Below, in pieces: positions 34,538 through 46,380 of a stretch of 64,000 nt of DNA. Position numbers and translations under genes: made by a program. Numbering within the stretch: position 1 is the first letter of the stretch; every line of letters starts with the position of its first letter. The DNA is from Bimastos eiseni (Eukaryota; Annelida; Clitellata; Crassiclitellata; Lumbricidae), in NCBI GenBank assembly GCA_959347315.1, contig OY365806.1, forward strand, positions 38,467,439-38,531,438, given 5' to 3'. Below the pieces are notes generated by a model. That model saw only the letters and a list, made by a program, of their open reading frames with translations. It ran no database searches and had not been told where the DNA came from.

Positions 34538-34590
34538 CGTGTTCTTATCGTGTCCTTACCGTGTCTTTATTTGTTGTCTTTATTATGTAT

Positions 34591-34797
34591 TTAACTGACT
34601 GTCATCGGTTCATAGAAGTGATCGAACCCGCATTGATACTTTTCGTCGTACACCTTTGAAGTGAGGGTGATAACCGCGAATCCATTTGGCTGGGCAGCAC
34701 ATTCGCTGAAGAATCTGCAGAATTCGTCAAATGGCATGTCGCCTGACACGAAGATGTCGTGAATAGCTCTCAGATTTTTACTGTCCTGGTTAAACAA
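34591..34797 (-). pseudogene. Possible packaging-ATPase C-terminal fragment
   Basis: 68 residues: LRAIHDIFVSGDMPFDEFCR, then NGFAVITLTSKVYDEKYQCG and FDHFYEPM. The spacing of an 'F-D-E-F' element, a 'G-F-x-V-I' strand and a final 'F-D-x-F-Y' resembles the tail of FtsK/HerA-type Polinton packaging ATPases. The Walker motifs are absent, because only about 200 bp separate this from the divergent PLA2-like gene. Low certainty. Confidence 0.35.
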
Positions 34798-35007
34798 TGA
34801 TGATGAGGCGATTTTGCATCGAGATCAATGTTTATTTTCTCCATTTTAGAAATAACGAGATGTGATTGTTTATAACTGCTCAAAATGTATTGTCTAAAAT
34901 GTAAAAGAGTAACAGAGAAGTCGAATGTTTCAAAGACCATGTTACGAAACAGGAGGTAAGTCCAGACTGGAACCTATGTTGTCAGCGGAGTCAAGAAATT
35001 TGAGTTC

Positions 35008-35481
35008 TTGCGGGCTCAACAGAAACGTGGTGGTTCTCTCTTAAATAAAGCAATAAATGCTTTGCTACTGCCCGAGATGCACATGAGCCTTCCATCTGGG
35101 ATGCCTTCGGCAGATGTTCCAGGAGGTTCGGTCGTAAACACAGGCAAATACTCCTACTGCTGGCCTTTTACGAAACTCGACAAGATACTGTCACAACACT
35201 ACAGAGGAGTCAACCAGCTCCATTGTGCATGTCTCAACCACGACGTGGTTTGTGGGGTGCACAAAGACACGACTGAAATGAACCGTGCTGATGATATTTT
35301 AGCCGCAGCGGCAGCAATGATTGCAGTGGCTGATGAAACTCCAGAGTATGAAAAGAAAGATTCAAGAATAGTCTCTGCCATTATGTCAGCGAAGTCTAGG
35401 TTGGGGACGGGTGTACCTATTAAAAAGTATGTTATCTTTACCATAATAGATGGACAAAAAGCTCTCCGCAATATATTATAG
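35008..35481 (+). pseudogene. Phospholipase A2-like (parvovirus VP1-type) protein
   Basis: The frame has a basic N-terminus (AQQKRGGSLLNKAINALLLP), a calcium-loop-like YCWPFTKLDK (the usual first Gly replaced by Trp), then CACLNHDVVCGVHKD with the His-Asp dyad. It ends with a helical NRADDILAAAAAM. Such domains occur in parvovirus VP1 and in Polinton/adinto-type elements, where they are thought to breach endosomal membranes. The end overlaps the integrase start by 32 bp in another frame. It opens divergently from the capsid genes. Confidence 0.7.
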
Positions 35482-36207
35482 CCCGATAGGGTGCTGGCCA
35501 GACAATGTCGCAGTTATTAAACTCGCTACAGCTGCTCAGGTTTCTTTGGTTGACGCTCGCAAATGGTTGAAGCAACAGACCGTGTGGCAGATTTATTTAC
35601 CCGCACCACGCTACATACCACGCTTGATGTTCGACGAAGGGATTCCTAGTACCGTACACCAGACCGACTTATTGTTTCTACCTCACGATCGAGTTGGTCG
35701 TAAGAGCCACAAATGCGCCCAAACTGTTGTTGATGTAGGCTCCCGGTTTAAAGAATCTGAGCCATTAATGAATAAGAGTGCAGCTGATGTCGCTGCCGCC
35801 TTAAGTCGGACCTACAAGCGAGGACCACTGACTTGGTCCGCACTGTTCGAGATTGATCCTGGACGCGAGTTTATGGGTGAAATCAGCCCGTTGCTAAAGA
35901 AGCATAATGTTGTTGTGAAGCGGGGACAGGCTGCAAATCATTGTCAGAAGGGTATCGTCGAACGATCCAACAGAACGTTGGATGAGCGATTGTTTGGTGC
36001 TCAGTGTGCTTAAGAATCACTTCTTGCTGCACGCGGTTCCCCGAAGCGCTCTGTCGAATGGGTACGACGGCTGCCAGATGTGGTGAATGCATTGAATAAC
36101 GAGCCTACACGTTTGATCGGAAAGCGTGACATGAAACCGGCTGACGCCATTAAGGCGGATAACGTCGTGCAAAACCATCCCTTCCAGCGTTTCGTGTGCA
36201 CTGAATA
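35450..36207 (+). pseudogene. Polinton retroviral-type integrase
   Basis: Begins MDKKLSAIYYSP with an N-terminal HTH-like segment (ATAAQVSLVDARKWL). The core shows VHQTDLLFLP (first Asp), FEIDPGREFMGE (second Asp) and QKGIVERSNRT (Glu), so the DDE triad is present. An in-frame TAA at 36011 interrupts it. The frame then continues to 36207 with VNALNNEPTRLIGK and ends at TAG. Apart from that stop it is the best preserved gene of the element. It would insert the element's ends. Confidence 0.88.
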
Positions 36208-36429
36208 GATGGTCATATTCTTGGTGTTCTCATCCTTTACTTATACGCAACCGGTGAACTCGAGGGCGGCAGCAGGCGGCCACGGATCTCAACTGGTCCC
36301 TCACCAGTGACACAATATCTCGTGTCATCCGACAGGTCGACCAGCCAGCGTTGTATCATTTATTGAATGGACCTGGTCATGGGTTTGTTCGTGAGGAACT
36401 ACTGGTTGTGACAATACGTACTGAGCTCC

Positions 36430-39400
36430 TTCCTGGTAGAATACTTCGGTGAAGTCAATTTCCATCTTGGATCTTATAATGTCCGTATGCCCTTGTCGTG
36501 ATTCCGTCGGGACATATCCATTTCTTAGTATCCATCGGAGATAGAGCTGTCTTATTCTGCTGGTACACCCAAATCTCATGACCAGTGCTTCTAATTCGGG
36601 TTTGTTCGTGCTTGAACTGCTTTCGCTTGAATAGCGACTCCTTGTATAAGTCGTGTTTAAGATCTTTCTTTACTACTGCTTTCGTAATGCCTTTTGCCTT
36701 ACGAGTGTTTTTGCTATTCTATACAAGGATTTAGTACACCTTTGGTTTTAGTCCAACGAATTCCGCTGTTGGCACTCTGTTGCATTCGTCCTTGAACTTT
36801 CTCATAACCTTCTTATTCGTGTCGTCGTAATACGGGCTGTTTCGTGGATATTCCGCCAGATGGTTCGGGTGTTTGTTAGTTAACATGTCCTCGTATGGAT
36901 TCTCATTTTTCACCTGATACAACAGACTATCAGTGCCAGTGTAGAGTAGTTGTCCTTTGTCCCCGTAGTTATCCTTTTTATCGTTGTGCCAGAAGTCGTA
37001 CATACGATACTTCGACAGATCCAACACTGCTTGTCCTACGTAGATTGGCTCCTTCAGTGTTAGCTTCGTTTTGGTGCTTTGAATGGCAGCCAGTTCGTTC
37101 GAGAATATCTTGTGCGATATGTAGGCTGGATTGGCTATCAGTTTACGAAGCTTTGTCCTGGTCATCAGTCTCTAGGTTCACTCTAATTCTGCGCCTCACG
37201 CAATCAATCGATTTTCCAAGGACTGCATTGTTCATGAGTTTGAATAATTTCTTTTCACATTCCATCTTGGATTTCGCACGCAGAACCGTTTTCATTTCGA
37301 TGTACGGTGACATCCAAGCCGACTGATTGAATTCTACAGCCCTATGCAGTTTAGTGACTTTCAAACCCAGCGCGCGTACAGTTTTAGAGTCCTGTAATGC
37401 ACATCATACCGCTCTTTTTCCGAAAGCTTGGAACCGGTTTCACACATTCTACGAACTCGCCTCCCAACTCGCTCTGTAGATCGTGCTGATAGCTGGATAC
37501 ACATTCTTCTCGGATTTGTAACGCATCTGGAGCAAGTGCTTAATTGTTGTGAGCGTCGTGAAGGTGTTCCGGGTATTCGATGTCGACTTCGGCAGTGAAT
37601 TCTTTGTCGGAGTCGTCTGGAGCGGATAGTATTTTCTCGATAGTGATGTCGTTTTTCCACGCGCTCCCGTGCGATGGCAGGTATTGCACCATGGCCCAAC
37701 CAATCATATTGTCGTCGATATAGATGATCGAATTCTTAGGTCTCGAGGGGTCATAATCCGGACATTGCTCGTTGTTGGCCTTGGCGAATCTCTTTGAAAT
37801 TATTGAGACACCACCACGCATGACTTTCTCGATAAAGAGACGCACAGCTATGTCCGTTAACAGTTACAACTCGACCTTGGTCATTTCTAGCATGGCATCC
37901 CACCCAGACCCAGGCGCCGACAGGTAGTTTGTTTGATCTTACATGTAGTGCTCCATCGAAGTTTCTCTACATGTCAGAAACATGTCTGCTAGAAGTAGCA
38001 TATCTGTCTTAAGATATAGGTCGTGGTAATCTCCGAACTTTTCACAAGTGAAACTATGCCACACTCTCTGAGCACGTTCGTAGTCAGAATCTGAGATATG
38101 TTCTCTTGACAAATTACTGTAGAATGCCTCTTCTGGTGAAAGTTACGTTTCTTCAAAGACTTGTTGACAATTGACGTAATCATAAGGGTAAACTCCTTTT
38201 CGCCTCAGAAGCTCGACGTTCTCACTGTTGTTGTTTTTTGCTGATGATTTTCAAGTTTTCCAACGATAAATTATCGGCTAGTTTCTCTAGGGAGAAGTTC
38301 ATGAACTGTATGAACTGAAAATTGTCTAGAGAGAAAGGTATGTACTTTTCCATGTTGTTGGGAATACACGATATCTTTTCAAATTTCGCCCGAGTATTTC
38401 CGATCGCTTGTATGATTAGATGACTATCATAATTCCGAAGGTTGTGGAAGACGACTGGGATGTTACATTGTTTTGGAAATATTCTCAGTTTCAAGTTGAA
38501 CTCGTTATGGGCCGCACCTCTATATTTGCCAGTGAGGTGGTCGTGGGCTCGAACCTTATCTCCGCGAAGGTCTTTTTCACTTATGTGGCAGTTAGTTGCA
38601 TATATTTATTCTGTGTAGTCACTTTCAGTCATTTCCATGGTAGCCACGTTTTGTAGTATTTGTCTGATTTTACCTGCTTCCATCTTCATACATTCTAGAA
38701 ATTTCTCAACCGGTTTTTCTCCTCGATAGACGACTATATCGTCGGATGGTCCGTCACTACGAACAACCACAGAGCAGAAACTGTTTGCCTTTTTGCTCCG
38801 CGATAAGTCTAGTATTCGCACCCGCTTCTTCATCGACCGGCGTGTCAAACGCTTCAAAATCAGTATAGATTATGAATGGAGCTAGCATCTGTTTATGATA
38901 GTTCTGAAGAATAAGTGAAGACAGTAGCGACATGGGTAAGACTTGGTTTTGTGTTTGCTATCCCTGTAAATCATTCTAGCTAAGTCTTTTATCCACATGT
39001 AGCTTGTTTCCATCATTGTCTAGAAGCAGAAGGTCTATATTATCTTCGTTTTTGGTTTCTTTTGGCATTCGAATCGGATATAGCTGCTTCTCCTCCCATC
39101 CAAGCACATTCACCGATATGGTTGGAATTTAAAATTCCAGTCCATCGAGCATTGACTCGTCTAGATGATCTTGATATTTACTGGTTCTGTGTGGGTTTTG
39201 ATCTGCCTGGTATAGTGCCGATAAAATTGCCCATTAGAATAGCGATTATCTTTATTTTCTACATTTATGACTGATCAGTGTGGAATGCTTTTCGGAGTCT
39301 TAAAGTAACTGTTTCCACGAAATGGTTGATAGTTTGCGGTACCGATATCCAAAGCTACGATTCTGTGCCAAACCCAGCCTGATCCCAATTGTGTGAAACT

Positions 39401-40140
39401 ATCGATCTGTCTACGATTGTTTGCACTGTCCGCTCGTAGCGCTTCTATTTGGTTATCTTAATCTAGCAGAGGCCTAGCTGTTGTACGAAAGTATGATTTT
39501 ATCGTATCATCTTTTCCTGGCTTCTTAAACTCGATAGTTGAACACTGCTAATATCTAATGCCCCTGTGTTTAGCTACGTCCCTTTTCATGATCTCAAGAG
39601 TGCTTTCCTCCATAGCCGAGAGGAATACTTGCGGATTTTTTTCCAAAGATTGACCGTTTTGTAATATTGCTCGATAATCTAGTAGGCCTCCACCTCTGAA
39701 ATCCCTGTGCACTTCTAGTTTTGGTACAATTCTACTCAGAGTAGGAGGGGCAACACTCGCTCTTGGGGCCGGCGCAGAAAGTCTACTCTTTCTAGATGCT
39801 GGCACGGGCACTGGCCTTCTTGCAGCAGGTGTTGGGGCTACCCATGGCGACCTGCTTGGAGTTCGCGCTGGCGCTCTCCAGGGTGGCCTTCTAACGAACG
39901 ATGTCGATGGTGACTTTTTTTGCCAAAATGATGTCGATCCCTGTGTCGAGTCCCCCCTTCAAGGAAAATTTCCTTTTCAGTCGCCAGGAGCGTGTCACCT
40001 GCTGTACATTTGCGGACATGTGCACGTGATATCTGCCACACCTCTTCTTCTTTTACACCCTCATGGCCGGTTTGGGAAATATCGTACAGGTAGCAGTAGT
40101 TGGTCATCGTTTGCACAGTTGATATGTACTTTGTACGCAT
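36430..40140 (-). pseudogene. Protein-primed-type DNA polymerase B
   Basis: Read leftwards from about 40140: a Pro/Ala-rich N-terminal region (39740-39850), NPQVFLSAMEESTLEIMKRD (about 39590-39650), an exonuclease block with FCSVVVRSDGPSDDIVVY (about 38750) and VVFHNLRNYDSHLI (about 38410-38455). The polymerase domain has IIYIDDNMIGWAMVQYLP (about 37680-37730), KLMNNAVLGKSIDCVRRR (about 37195-37260), then YTGTDSLLYQ (about 36920-36955). A C-terminal block lies at about 36480-36580. The motif C aspartate pair is altered: Gly stands where the first Asp of Y-x-D-T-D is expected. At least six frame changes occur. Confidence 0.85.
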
Positions 40141-41848
40141 CAGTATCTTTATACAATTCCGTTAATACATTTCTACACCTTCACAGCTATTCACTAGATA
40201 CCAAGTAGACGGGTTGGTGAATCCGCGGCCGCCGTCTTCCTGCTCTCTACGGCCAAAAACATGTTTCAACGCGTGTGTCGGGTTCCCTAGCTAGTTTAAA
40301 CGGGTTCACTAACCCCTCGGCTGCGTGTCCCAGGTGTTCACCGAGCCAAAGGCGAAGAATTCGAGTCAATAGCTCTAAACTCTGCAAATACATAGCCGGA
40401 CAGACGCACAGAATCTTATATATAACCATAACCACGAACAAGTGTTATATATTTATATATATATATGATGTATGCTAGATATTTATTTACCACAACGTAC
40501 AGTAAAACACATTCAACTCGTACAAAGACACGCAACAAACGCCTCCTTGTTGGGCTGAACAAAAGTAGATGCCGTCAAAATGCGCAATATAATCGGTACA
40601 GGGCTCTTAATTAGACGGCAGATTCTTCAAACCCCTTTAGTGTGAACCCCGAGATATCTTCTCGAACGTAAATCATTGTACAGTGTGAGCCCCGAGTTAT
40701 TTCGTCCAAATGATACGCGTCTATTTACTCGTCCCAGTCACAATTATGGAAGATTATGGTTTTGCGATTGTAGTAACGGCCTTCCATATTATAAATTACG
40801 TCATTTGCTTTGTTGACCTATCAAAAATAACACATTTGAAATACTTTGTACCAAAATAGCTGGTCGCTGCGCGGCCGTGTGGATGTTGGGTCGCAACAGT
40901 GATCTATGTTGCGACAAATACCTCGTTTTAGGTTGAAAATGACAATGGTTCTCCGATTTAGACAGTGATGATGACAGTAAATTAAATTCACACTGCAAAT
41001 TATATCATGTGCTGGTTGGGCCGACTAATAATAGTTACATTTGAGACTTATATCATACCAAATATTGCTGGTCGTTGCGCGTTCGTTGGGTAGCCTACGT
41101 GGTCGTTGGGTCGCAAATGTAACTTAGGCCTATGTCGCGACGAAATACATCGTTTTTTGTTGAAAGTGAGAATTGTTTGTCCGATGTAGACAGTGACGAC
41201 GATAGAAATAAAATTTAATTCTAATCACGTTACTGTTTCAGAAAGATTATTATTACAGATAAGTACAGATTGCCGAAATTCGTTTGCCGCTTGCGTTGTC
41301 AAAAGATGGGTCGCATTATGTCCTATTTTACATCATTTACTGTCTGAAAATCATAATAACCTTCAGCAATGCTTATTTTAAAACTAAATATGATTATTGC
41401 TATGTTTCTTCAGAGCGGTGATGGGCTATTGCATTGATACACTTGCAAATATCAGTCGACCTATAATCAATAGACCTAAAAATTAATTACACATGTGTGA
41501 AAAGAATTAAAAAAATTTGTTACACGCTAAAGGGGTTCAAGTTCTTCGATACGAGATTTAGCAATTCGTAACTTGACGACTTAAATAAACTCCAAATGGT
41601 GATCAACTGAATCGGAATACACGTCAATCTCCCGATTATTGTTCAATCCTGTCCCAAAATTGAACACTCACGGCAGTCGTTGACCATGCAGGGCCGTACC
41701 GAGGGCGGTGCCGTGGCATAGGGCGCAAAAATAGAAGGGGCGCAAATTTCAGGATGGAATAACTTTAAATATTCCATAAATATGGTATTATTTTTACTCG
41801 CAAATAAAAACTAAAATTACAGTTGAAACGTTCAGTTTTGTGGTTATT
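40141..41848. other. No gene; dispersed repeat and a tandem duplication
   Basis: 40329-40440 is a third copy of the GTGTTC(A/C)CCGAGCC repeat, followed by (TA)n at 40447-40466. About 40845-40990 and 41065-41215 are diverged tandem copies (GCTGGTCG(C/T)TGCGCG, TTGGGTCGCAA, GTTGAAA(A/G)TGA). CAAACCCCTTTAGTGTGAAC (about 40627) and its near-complement at 41523-41545 form an inverted pair about 0.9 kb apart. 41690-41760 starts with CAGGGCCGTACCGAGG, a hAT-like end without a recognised partner. Confidence 0.5.
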
Positions 41849-42166
41849 TGTAGCACGACAATTCATACCGCGACACTTAATACCACGACAGTTAATGCCG
41901 GACACTTAATCCCTATGACACTTAATCCCGACGACAATTGACCCCAACGACACTTAATACCACGACACTTAATACCGGACAATACCGGACGTCATACCTG
42001 TACACAGTATTAAAGAATTGGAGCAGGTTATTGTGATTTTACTTTGTTAAGTTTCGAGAAAGTTTTACGATTTCTTGTTTCTCTCATTTTAACTTTATTT
42101 ATAGATGCACATTTCTGTGTGAGTAGTAATCGGCAACCAACTGTTATTCATAGCAATTTTTAAGAC

Positions 42167-43387
42167 ATGAAACATCGCCACAATGCCAATGGAAGAACGG
42201 CGAATCGGTGCTTAAAATCAGTTCACTTCTGTTGTAAAGCTCGTTTGACCACAGAGTGTTCTCTTATCCTGAAACAGCAAAACGAACAGCATACCCACGA
42301 AGGTGACGGTTCGACCACACCAGTGTTGTATGCAAGACTAGAAACTTCAAGACGAGACCGAGACAGTGAGGTGCCGAGACCGAGACAATGAGGTACCAAT
42401 TAAGACCGAGACACTAGGTTCAAGGCAGTACGAGACTGTACGAGACAGTAAAAGACAAGTGATCTTATATAAAAGGCTGCAAAATACTAATGTATCGGTT
42501 TTCGGGAATAAGGTTCATTTGTAATTTCAATTTGAAACTTATAATGTATATAGTACCAATTCCCGAGAAAAGTTTTTATATTGCCGCGTTTTCTCTTTTT
42601 CGATATCTCTTCGTCGGCCTAACTTTTGAGTAGTATAAAGAAAGCCTTTATAGACACGTCTGAAATCTTCTAGACGATTATAAGCAAGCAAATTGGATAT
42701 CAAATACCAAGCGAAATTATAAATTTGCACATATAAGGAGAAATTCGAAGTTGTTCCGGTCGTTTCGGTTATGGCGGTTTTACAAACGGCACGCCATATA
42801 GCTATTGTTTGTCAATAACTTCAAATTCCGTAAACTCAAACTTCACAATTTCAGGTTCTCTCTCAGATATTTTTCCACTTTAAGATAATTGAGTTGATTT
42901 CATTATCATGTGACTCGCGCGTTAACCTGAATTATCGTTTCTTAGATTCCGGTTTCAATTTCTAGCGCAAGATTGTAAGACAGATTCCGCGAAACTTCTC
43001 GAGACCACTTGTTCGAGACAGAACAAGACTTTCCCTTCAAGACAGTTTCTAAAAATGCGAGACATTACCGCGAGACCGAGACCAAGACAACAGGCTTCCG
43101 AGACCAAGACCGAGACACTAAAAAACTGTCTCGAGACCGAAACACTGTCTCGAGACCATACAACTATGGACCACACTAGCTCGTAAGGCTTTGGCCCACA
43201 TGAAGTCAGCCATGGACGGCATAGGAGCAACACCATCTTCAACGCAGGGTACAACTGCCGGAACTTTGACGGACGACGTGTTGATGGTACTACCGGATGG
43301 GTTGGCCAGAGCCGACGTATGGTTAGCAGATGGGACATTTTCTGTTCTTCCAATCATCTTTTTCCAACTGTACTCCATTCATTTCTG
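42167..43387 (+). pseudogene. MULE transposase remnant: FLYWCH finger and N-terminus
   Basis: Exon-like part one (42167-42320) reads HRHNANGRTANRCLKSVHFC, then CKARLTTE and HTHEGDG: the C-C-H-x-H pattern of a FLYWCH zinc finger. Part two (43177-43387), directly past the nested hAT, continues LARKALAHMKSAMDGI and LADGTFSVLPIIFFQLYSIH. The 'DGTF..P..F.QLY.IH' block is the conserved start of Mutator-type transposases and contains the first catalytic Asp. The remaining DDE domain is missing. FLYWCH plus MULE is a known animal combination. Confidence 0.8.
42321..43168. mobile_element. Non-autonomous hAT element nested in the MULE
   Basis: The 848-bp insert begins CAGTGTTGTATG and ends CATACAACTATG (inverted repeat with two mismatches). 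It is flanked by the 8-bp duplication GACCACAC (42313-42320 and 43169-43176). Subterminal arrays of GAGACCGAGAC/GTCTCGAGAC occupy 42345-42450 and 43000-43160 and may bind transposase. No coding sequence recognised. Confidence 0.9.
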
Positions 43388-43625
43388 ATCCCCCTTAGGG
43401 CTATGTGACACCTATCGCATTTGTAGGCCTTTTTATATTTAGGCGGATCATAAATAAGCCGAACATACATGAATACATAAATCTGGTATTAACTGCCACG
43501 GTTTCAAAAGGTGCAGGATTATAATTATGTCATAGATACCAAGTGTCGTCGGCATTAATTGTTGGCGGGACTAAACGTCCGGTACTAGCTGTCGCGGTAT
43601 CAAATGTCATGGATTCGTGGTTATT

Positions 43626-44373
43626 ACATCCTGTAGGCCTTTATGAAAGTTATATTGGAACAGTACGACTACTGCTGCGCCATATATATGATGGGTTCAT
43701 TGTCCGCTTAGATGCCTTGGAAGGGTCTTGCGCACGGCCGCCCGACTTGTATGCCGCATCCCTCGGTTTGACAGTCTCTAGATAGTGTGCCAGAATTAGA
43801 ACTAAAATTGCGAAGCCTTGATATAATTTGTGACAAAGCGGTTTTTATTGCAATGTGTTAAGTAGGCTCTGCGTTCATTCTCATTAAAACCTGCAGCGAC
43901 CCTGACAGTAGCAATTTGTACAATTTGACTTTCAAGGTGGTTGATATTAGGCGAATTAACCCCTATTGATTACGCAATCTTCATCAGAATAGGCCCACAT
44001 TTGGAGTCTTTGGTAGTATGTTTATGTCGATAAGATGATATTTAATTAATTAATTCGTGAAATTTGTGTTTCAAACAAGTTTGAAGTTAGTTAAAGACGA
44101 AGGTTTCTGGGCGGGCAGTTTGTCGATAAACTGCTCTGTACCCCACCCACCTGCGACCAATGATAGCTGAGACTCTGAGCATCCATGCCATCTGTCAGCT
44201 GTTGACAGGAATCCGCTTGGAAAACTGCTTGTCAATCAAACCTGAACTCATTGAGTGGGGCTACAGTCAAGAAGTGCCATATTCAAGTCCACCGCCGGTC
44301 AATTCCTTTCAATTGAAATGTCTGCATGCCTCTGGGCCGTTCTCTGTCTGTCTGTCTCTGTGCATACATCTAC

Positions 44374-44423
<50 letters not shown>

Positions 44424-45224
44424 CATGAGCCAAAGCGCAGTAGGACGCATACAGGATATCAGCCCATGGACCATTATAGAAAGTGGAGCAATCTTGGCGA
44501 TTGCCTGTGGTCACTGTTGTTTGCGTTTGTGAGCCTTCTCTGTGAGCTGGTCCGCACACACACACGCTGTTTATATTTATATCTCTAGGCTGAAGGACTA
44601 CCTGTGAATTTCTATCTCACAGTTTTGTCTTAGCATTCAATCATTATAGTAAGCGCTTTTTCGCCCCGTATATTTATTTCATATGGTTTTCACGGGCGCG
44701 TTGAGAATAGGGCACACAACCCTGAATTGCAAGACTGAGACATTGTGACATAATGTAAATAGGTAACTAATTGTAATGCCATTCAATGCAATGAATCTAT
44801 GTATATATACATATATGTGTATGTATATAATCTTTGTCTCATTGAGTCTGTATGAGAAGAGAGTCACCTTCTTTGAAATAGAATGTTCCCTCTCTCCTAC
44901 AAGCAATAGGCCTATGTACCTTGTATAAACAGGTGTCAAAGTTGATCCATCTGTTTATGTTCTTGCAGAGTGGCAGTATGTAAACAATAATGGCACCGCT
45001 ACCCCTCCCCCGTCTCCCCCTCTCAGACTAAACCACTCAGATGTTCACTCTTTTGATGATCGATATACGCATACAGCAGAACTCTGTAGTTGATATTACA
45101 TAGTACCATGAAAAAATTGGTAAATACAGAATGCAGTATATGTATTTATTCCAAAAATAGCGTTTGTGTAACCTAAGAACGTACTGTATTTCAGGTCTTA
45201 TGCATGCCATGATTATTCAGGCCA

Positions 45225-45266
<42 letters not shown>

Positions 45267-45515
45267 GGGCATCAATTTGAATACAATATAGGCATTCAGC
45301 GTGGTCATGATAAGAAACATATATCTGTACTGAATAAAACAGCTGAAAATTTAGAGCTCTTGAGTGATCAGCTTCTGATGCAATAAGAATGAAGACTCGT
45401 ATGAAACGTATTTCAAGGTACATTTGCTTTTGATATCTGATTGGTTGTCACGTATGTATAACAGTTCAGGTTCCTCAGATCAGAGAAACAAAATAACTAC
45501 ACTGGCCCCAGCCAA

Positions 45516-45581
<66 letters not shown>

Positions 45582-46380
45582 GGTCTGAATAGGGCTGCAT
45601 AATTTAGGTCACATGTCAAACCTAGAAAGAATATATGAGCCAGCATATAATATGATCAATACCTGGGAACAATAAGCAGATCTCTCACTCTCTGTATATA
45701 TATACACATATTTGCATACATATATACGCACACTTATATATACATGCAGCATTTGATAGCATTCATCCAGTATTCTTTTCAGTCTATTTCTCAATTACAC
45801 TCGCATCGGTCGTCATCACGTAAAAACACACGCAAACAACAGTGACCACAGGCAACCGCCAACATTTGGCTCATGGCTTCATCCCTTGAAGTCGCGATTT
45901 ACAACACTGCAGCAAACTTCTCGCATGGGTTTGGTTGCACTTTTTACACGATTGACGGGAGGCTGTCCACGAGCAGCTTGCAAGATGGCCGTACTGGCAA
46001 AAGCTGCGCACGCACACACACACTCGAATGCAGGCACGAAGGCATATGAGTGGCATATCAAGTACAGGTGTGTAGATGCATATAATTATAAGGACTATGA
46101 AGCGAGACCATTGTTTCAATTGTTATTTCCAGTGCATTTCCCTCAGCTGTCTACTTGACCCATTTGAGCCTATTCAGATAGACTGACCACAGCGGTCCAT
46201 TTGGTTAAGATTGTACCCCAGGCGGATGGGATGCTTTGGAGAGATCTGATTGGTAGCCAGCAGGCGGCAGGTATTCATTAGGCCACGCCCTAAAAACTTG
46301 GCCTTTAAGCAGTAGATTTCGTGTTATTGTTAGGGATTGCTTTGATTGTATCGGCAAATTTAACCTGGTAACGTCATATA
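43626..46380. other. No gene; three long (AT)n tracts
   Basis: Pure AT dinucleotide tracts lie at about 44378-44419, 45230-45262 and 45521-45579, with mixed TA/TACA runs at 44800-44835 and 45695-45745. Sequence at 44421-44532 (GCCATGAGCCAAA...GCCTGTGGTCACTGTTGTTTGCG) recurs inverted at about 45820-45880, with roughly 65 bp missing from the second arm. 46205-46380 holds no motif I can name. Confidence 0.6.

Larger units (their letters stand above)
28205..40140. mobile_element. Polinton/Maverick-like element (decayed)
   Basis: About 12 kb of linked remnants, clockwise as given: minus-strand small hydrophobic protein, fibre-like protein, major capsid protein, basic core-like protein and minor capsid-like protein; plus-strand PLA2-like protein and integrase; minus-strand protein-primed-type DNA polymerase B. 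This combination is diagnostic for Polintons (Mavericks, including adinto-type forms), which straddle DNA transposons and viruses. No terminal inverted repeats or 6-bp target duplication were found, no adenain-type protease was recognised, and the packaging ATPase is at most a fragment. Every gene is broken. This is an old endogenous copy. Confidence 0.9.
41849..43616 (+). mobile_element. Mutator-like element with minisatellite inverted ends
   Basis: The 1768-bp element is flanked by the 9-bp direct repeat GTGGTTATT (41840-41848 and 43617-43625); nine bases is the usual Mutator-family target duplication. Both ends are arrays of an ACGACACTTAATACC-type 14-16-bp unit, plus orientation at 41853-41995 and inverted at about 43490-43610. 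They form a long imperfect terminal inverted repeat. Inside are a FLYWCH-like finger and a transposase start. A hAT element is nested at 42321-43168. Confidence 0.85.

Noticed and set aside
41690..41770. hAT-like end CAGGGCCGTACCGAGG
   Set aside because: No matching opposite end or 8-bp duplication could be found, so no element is called.
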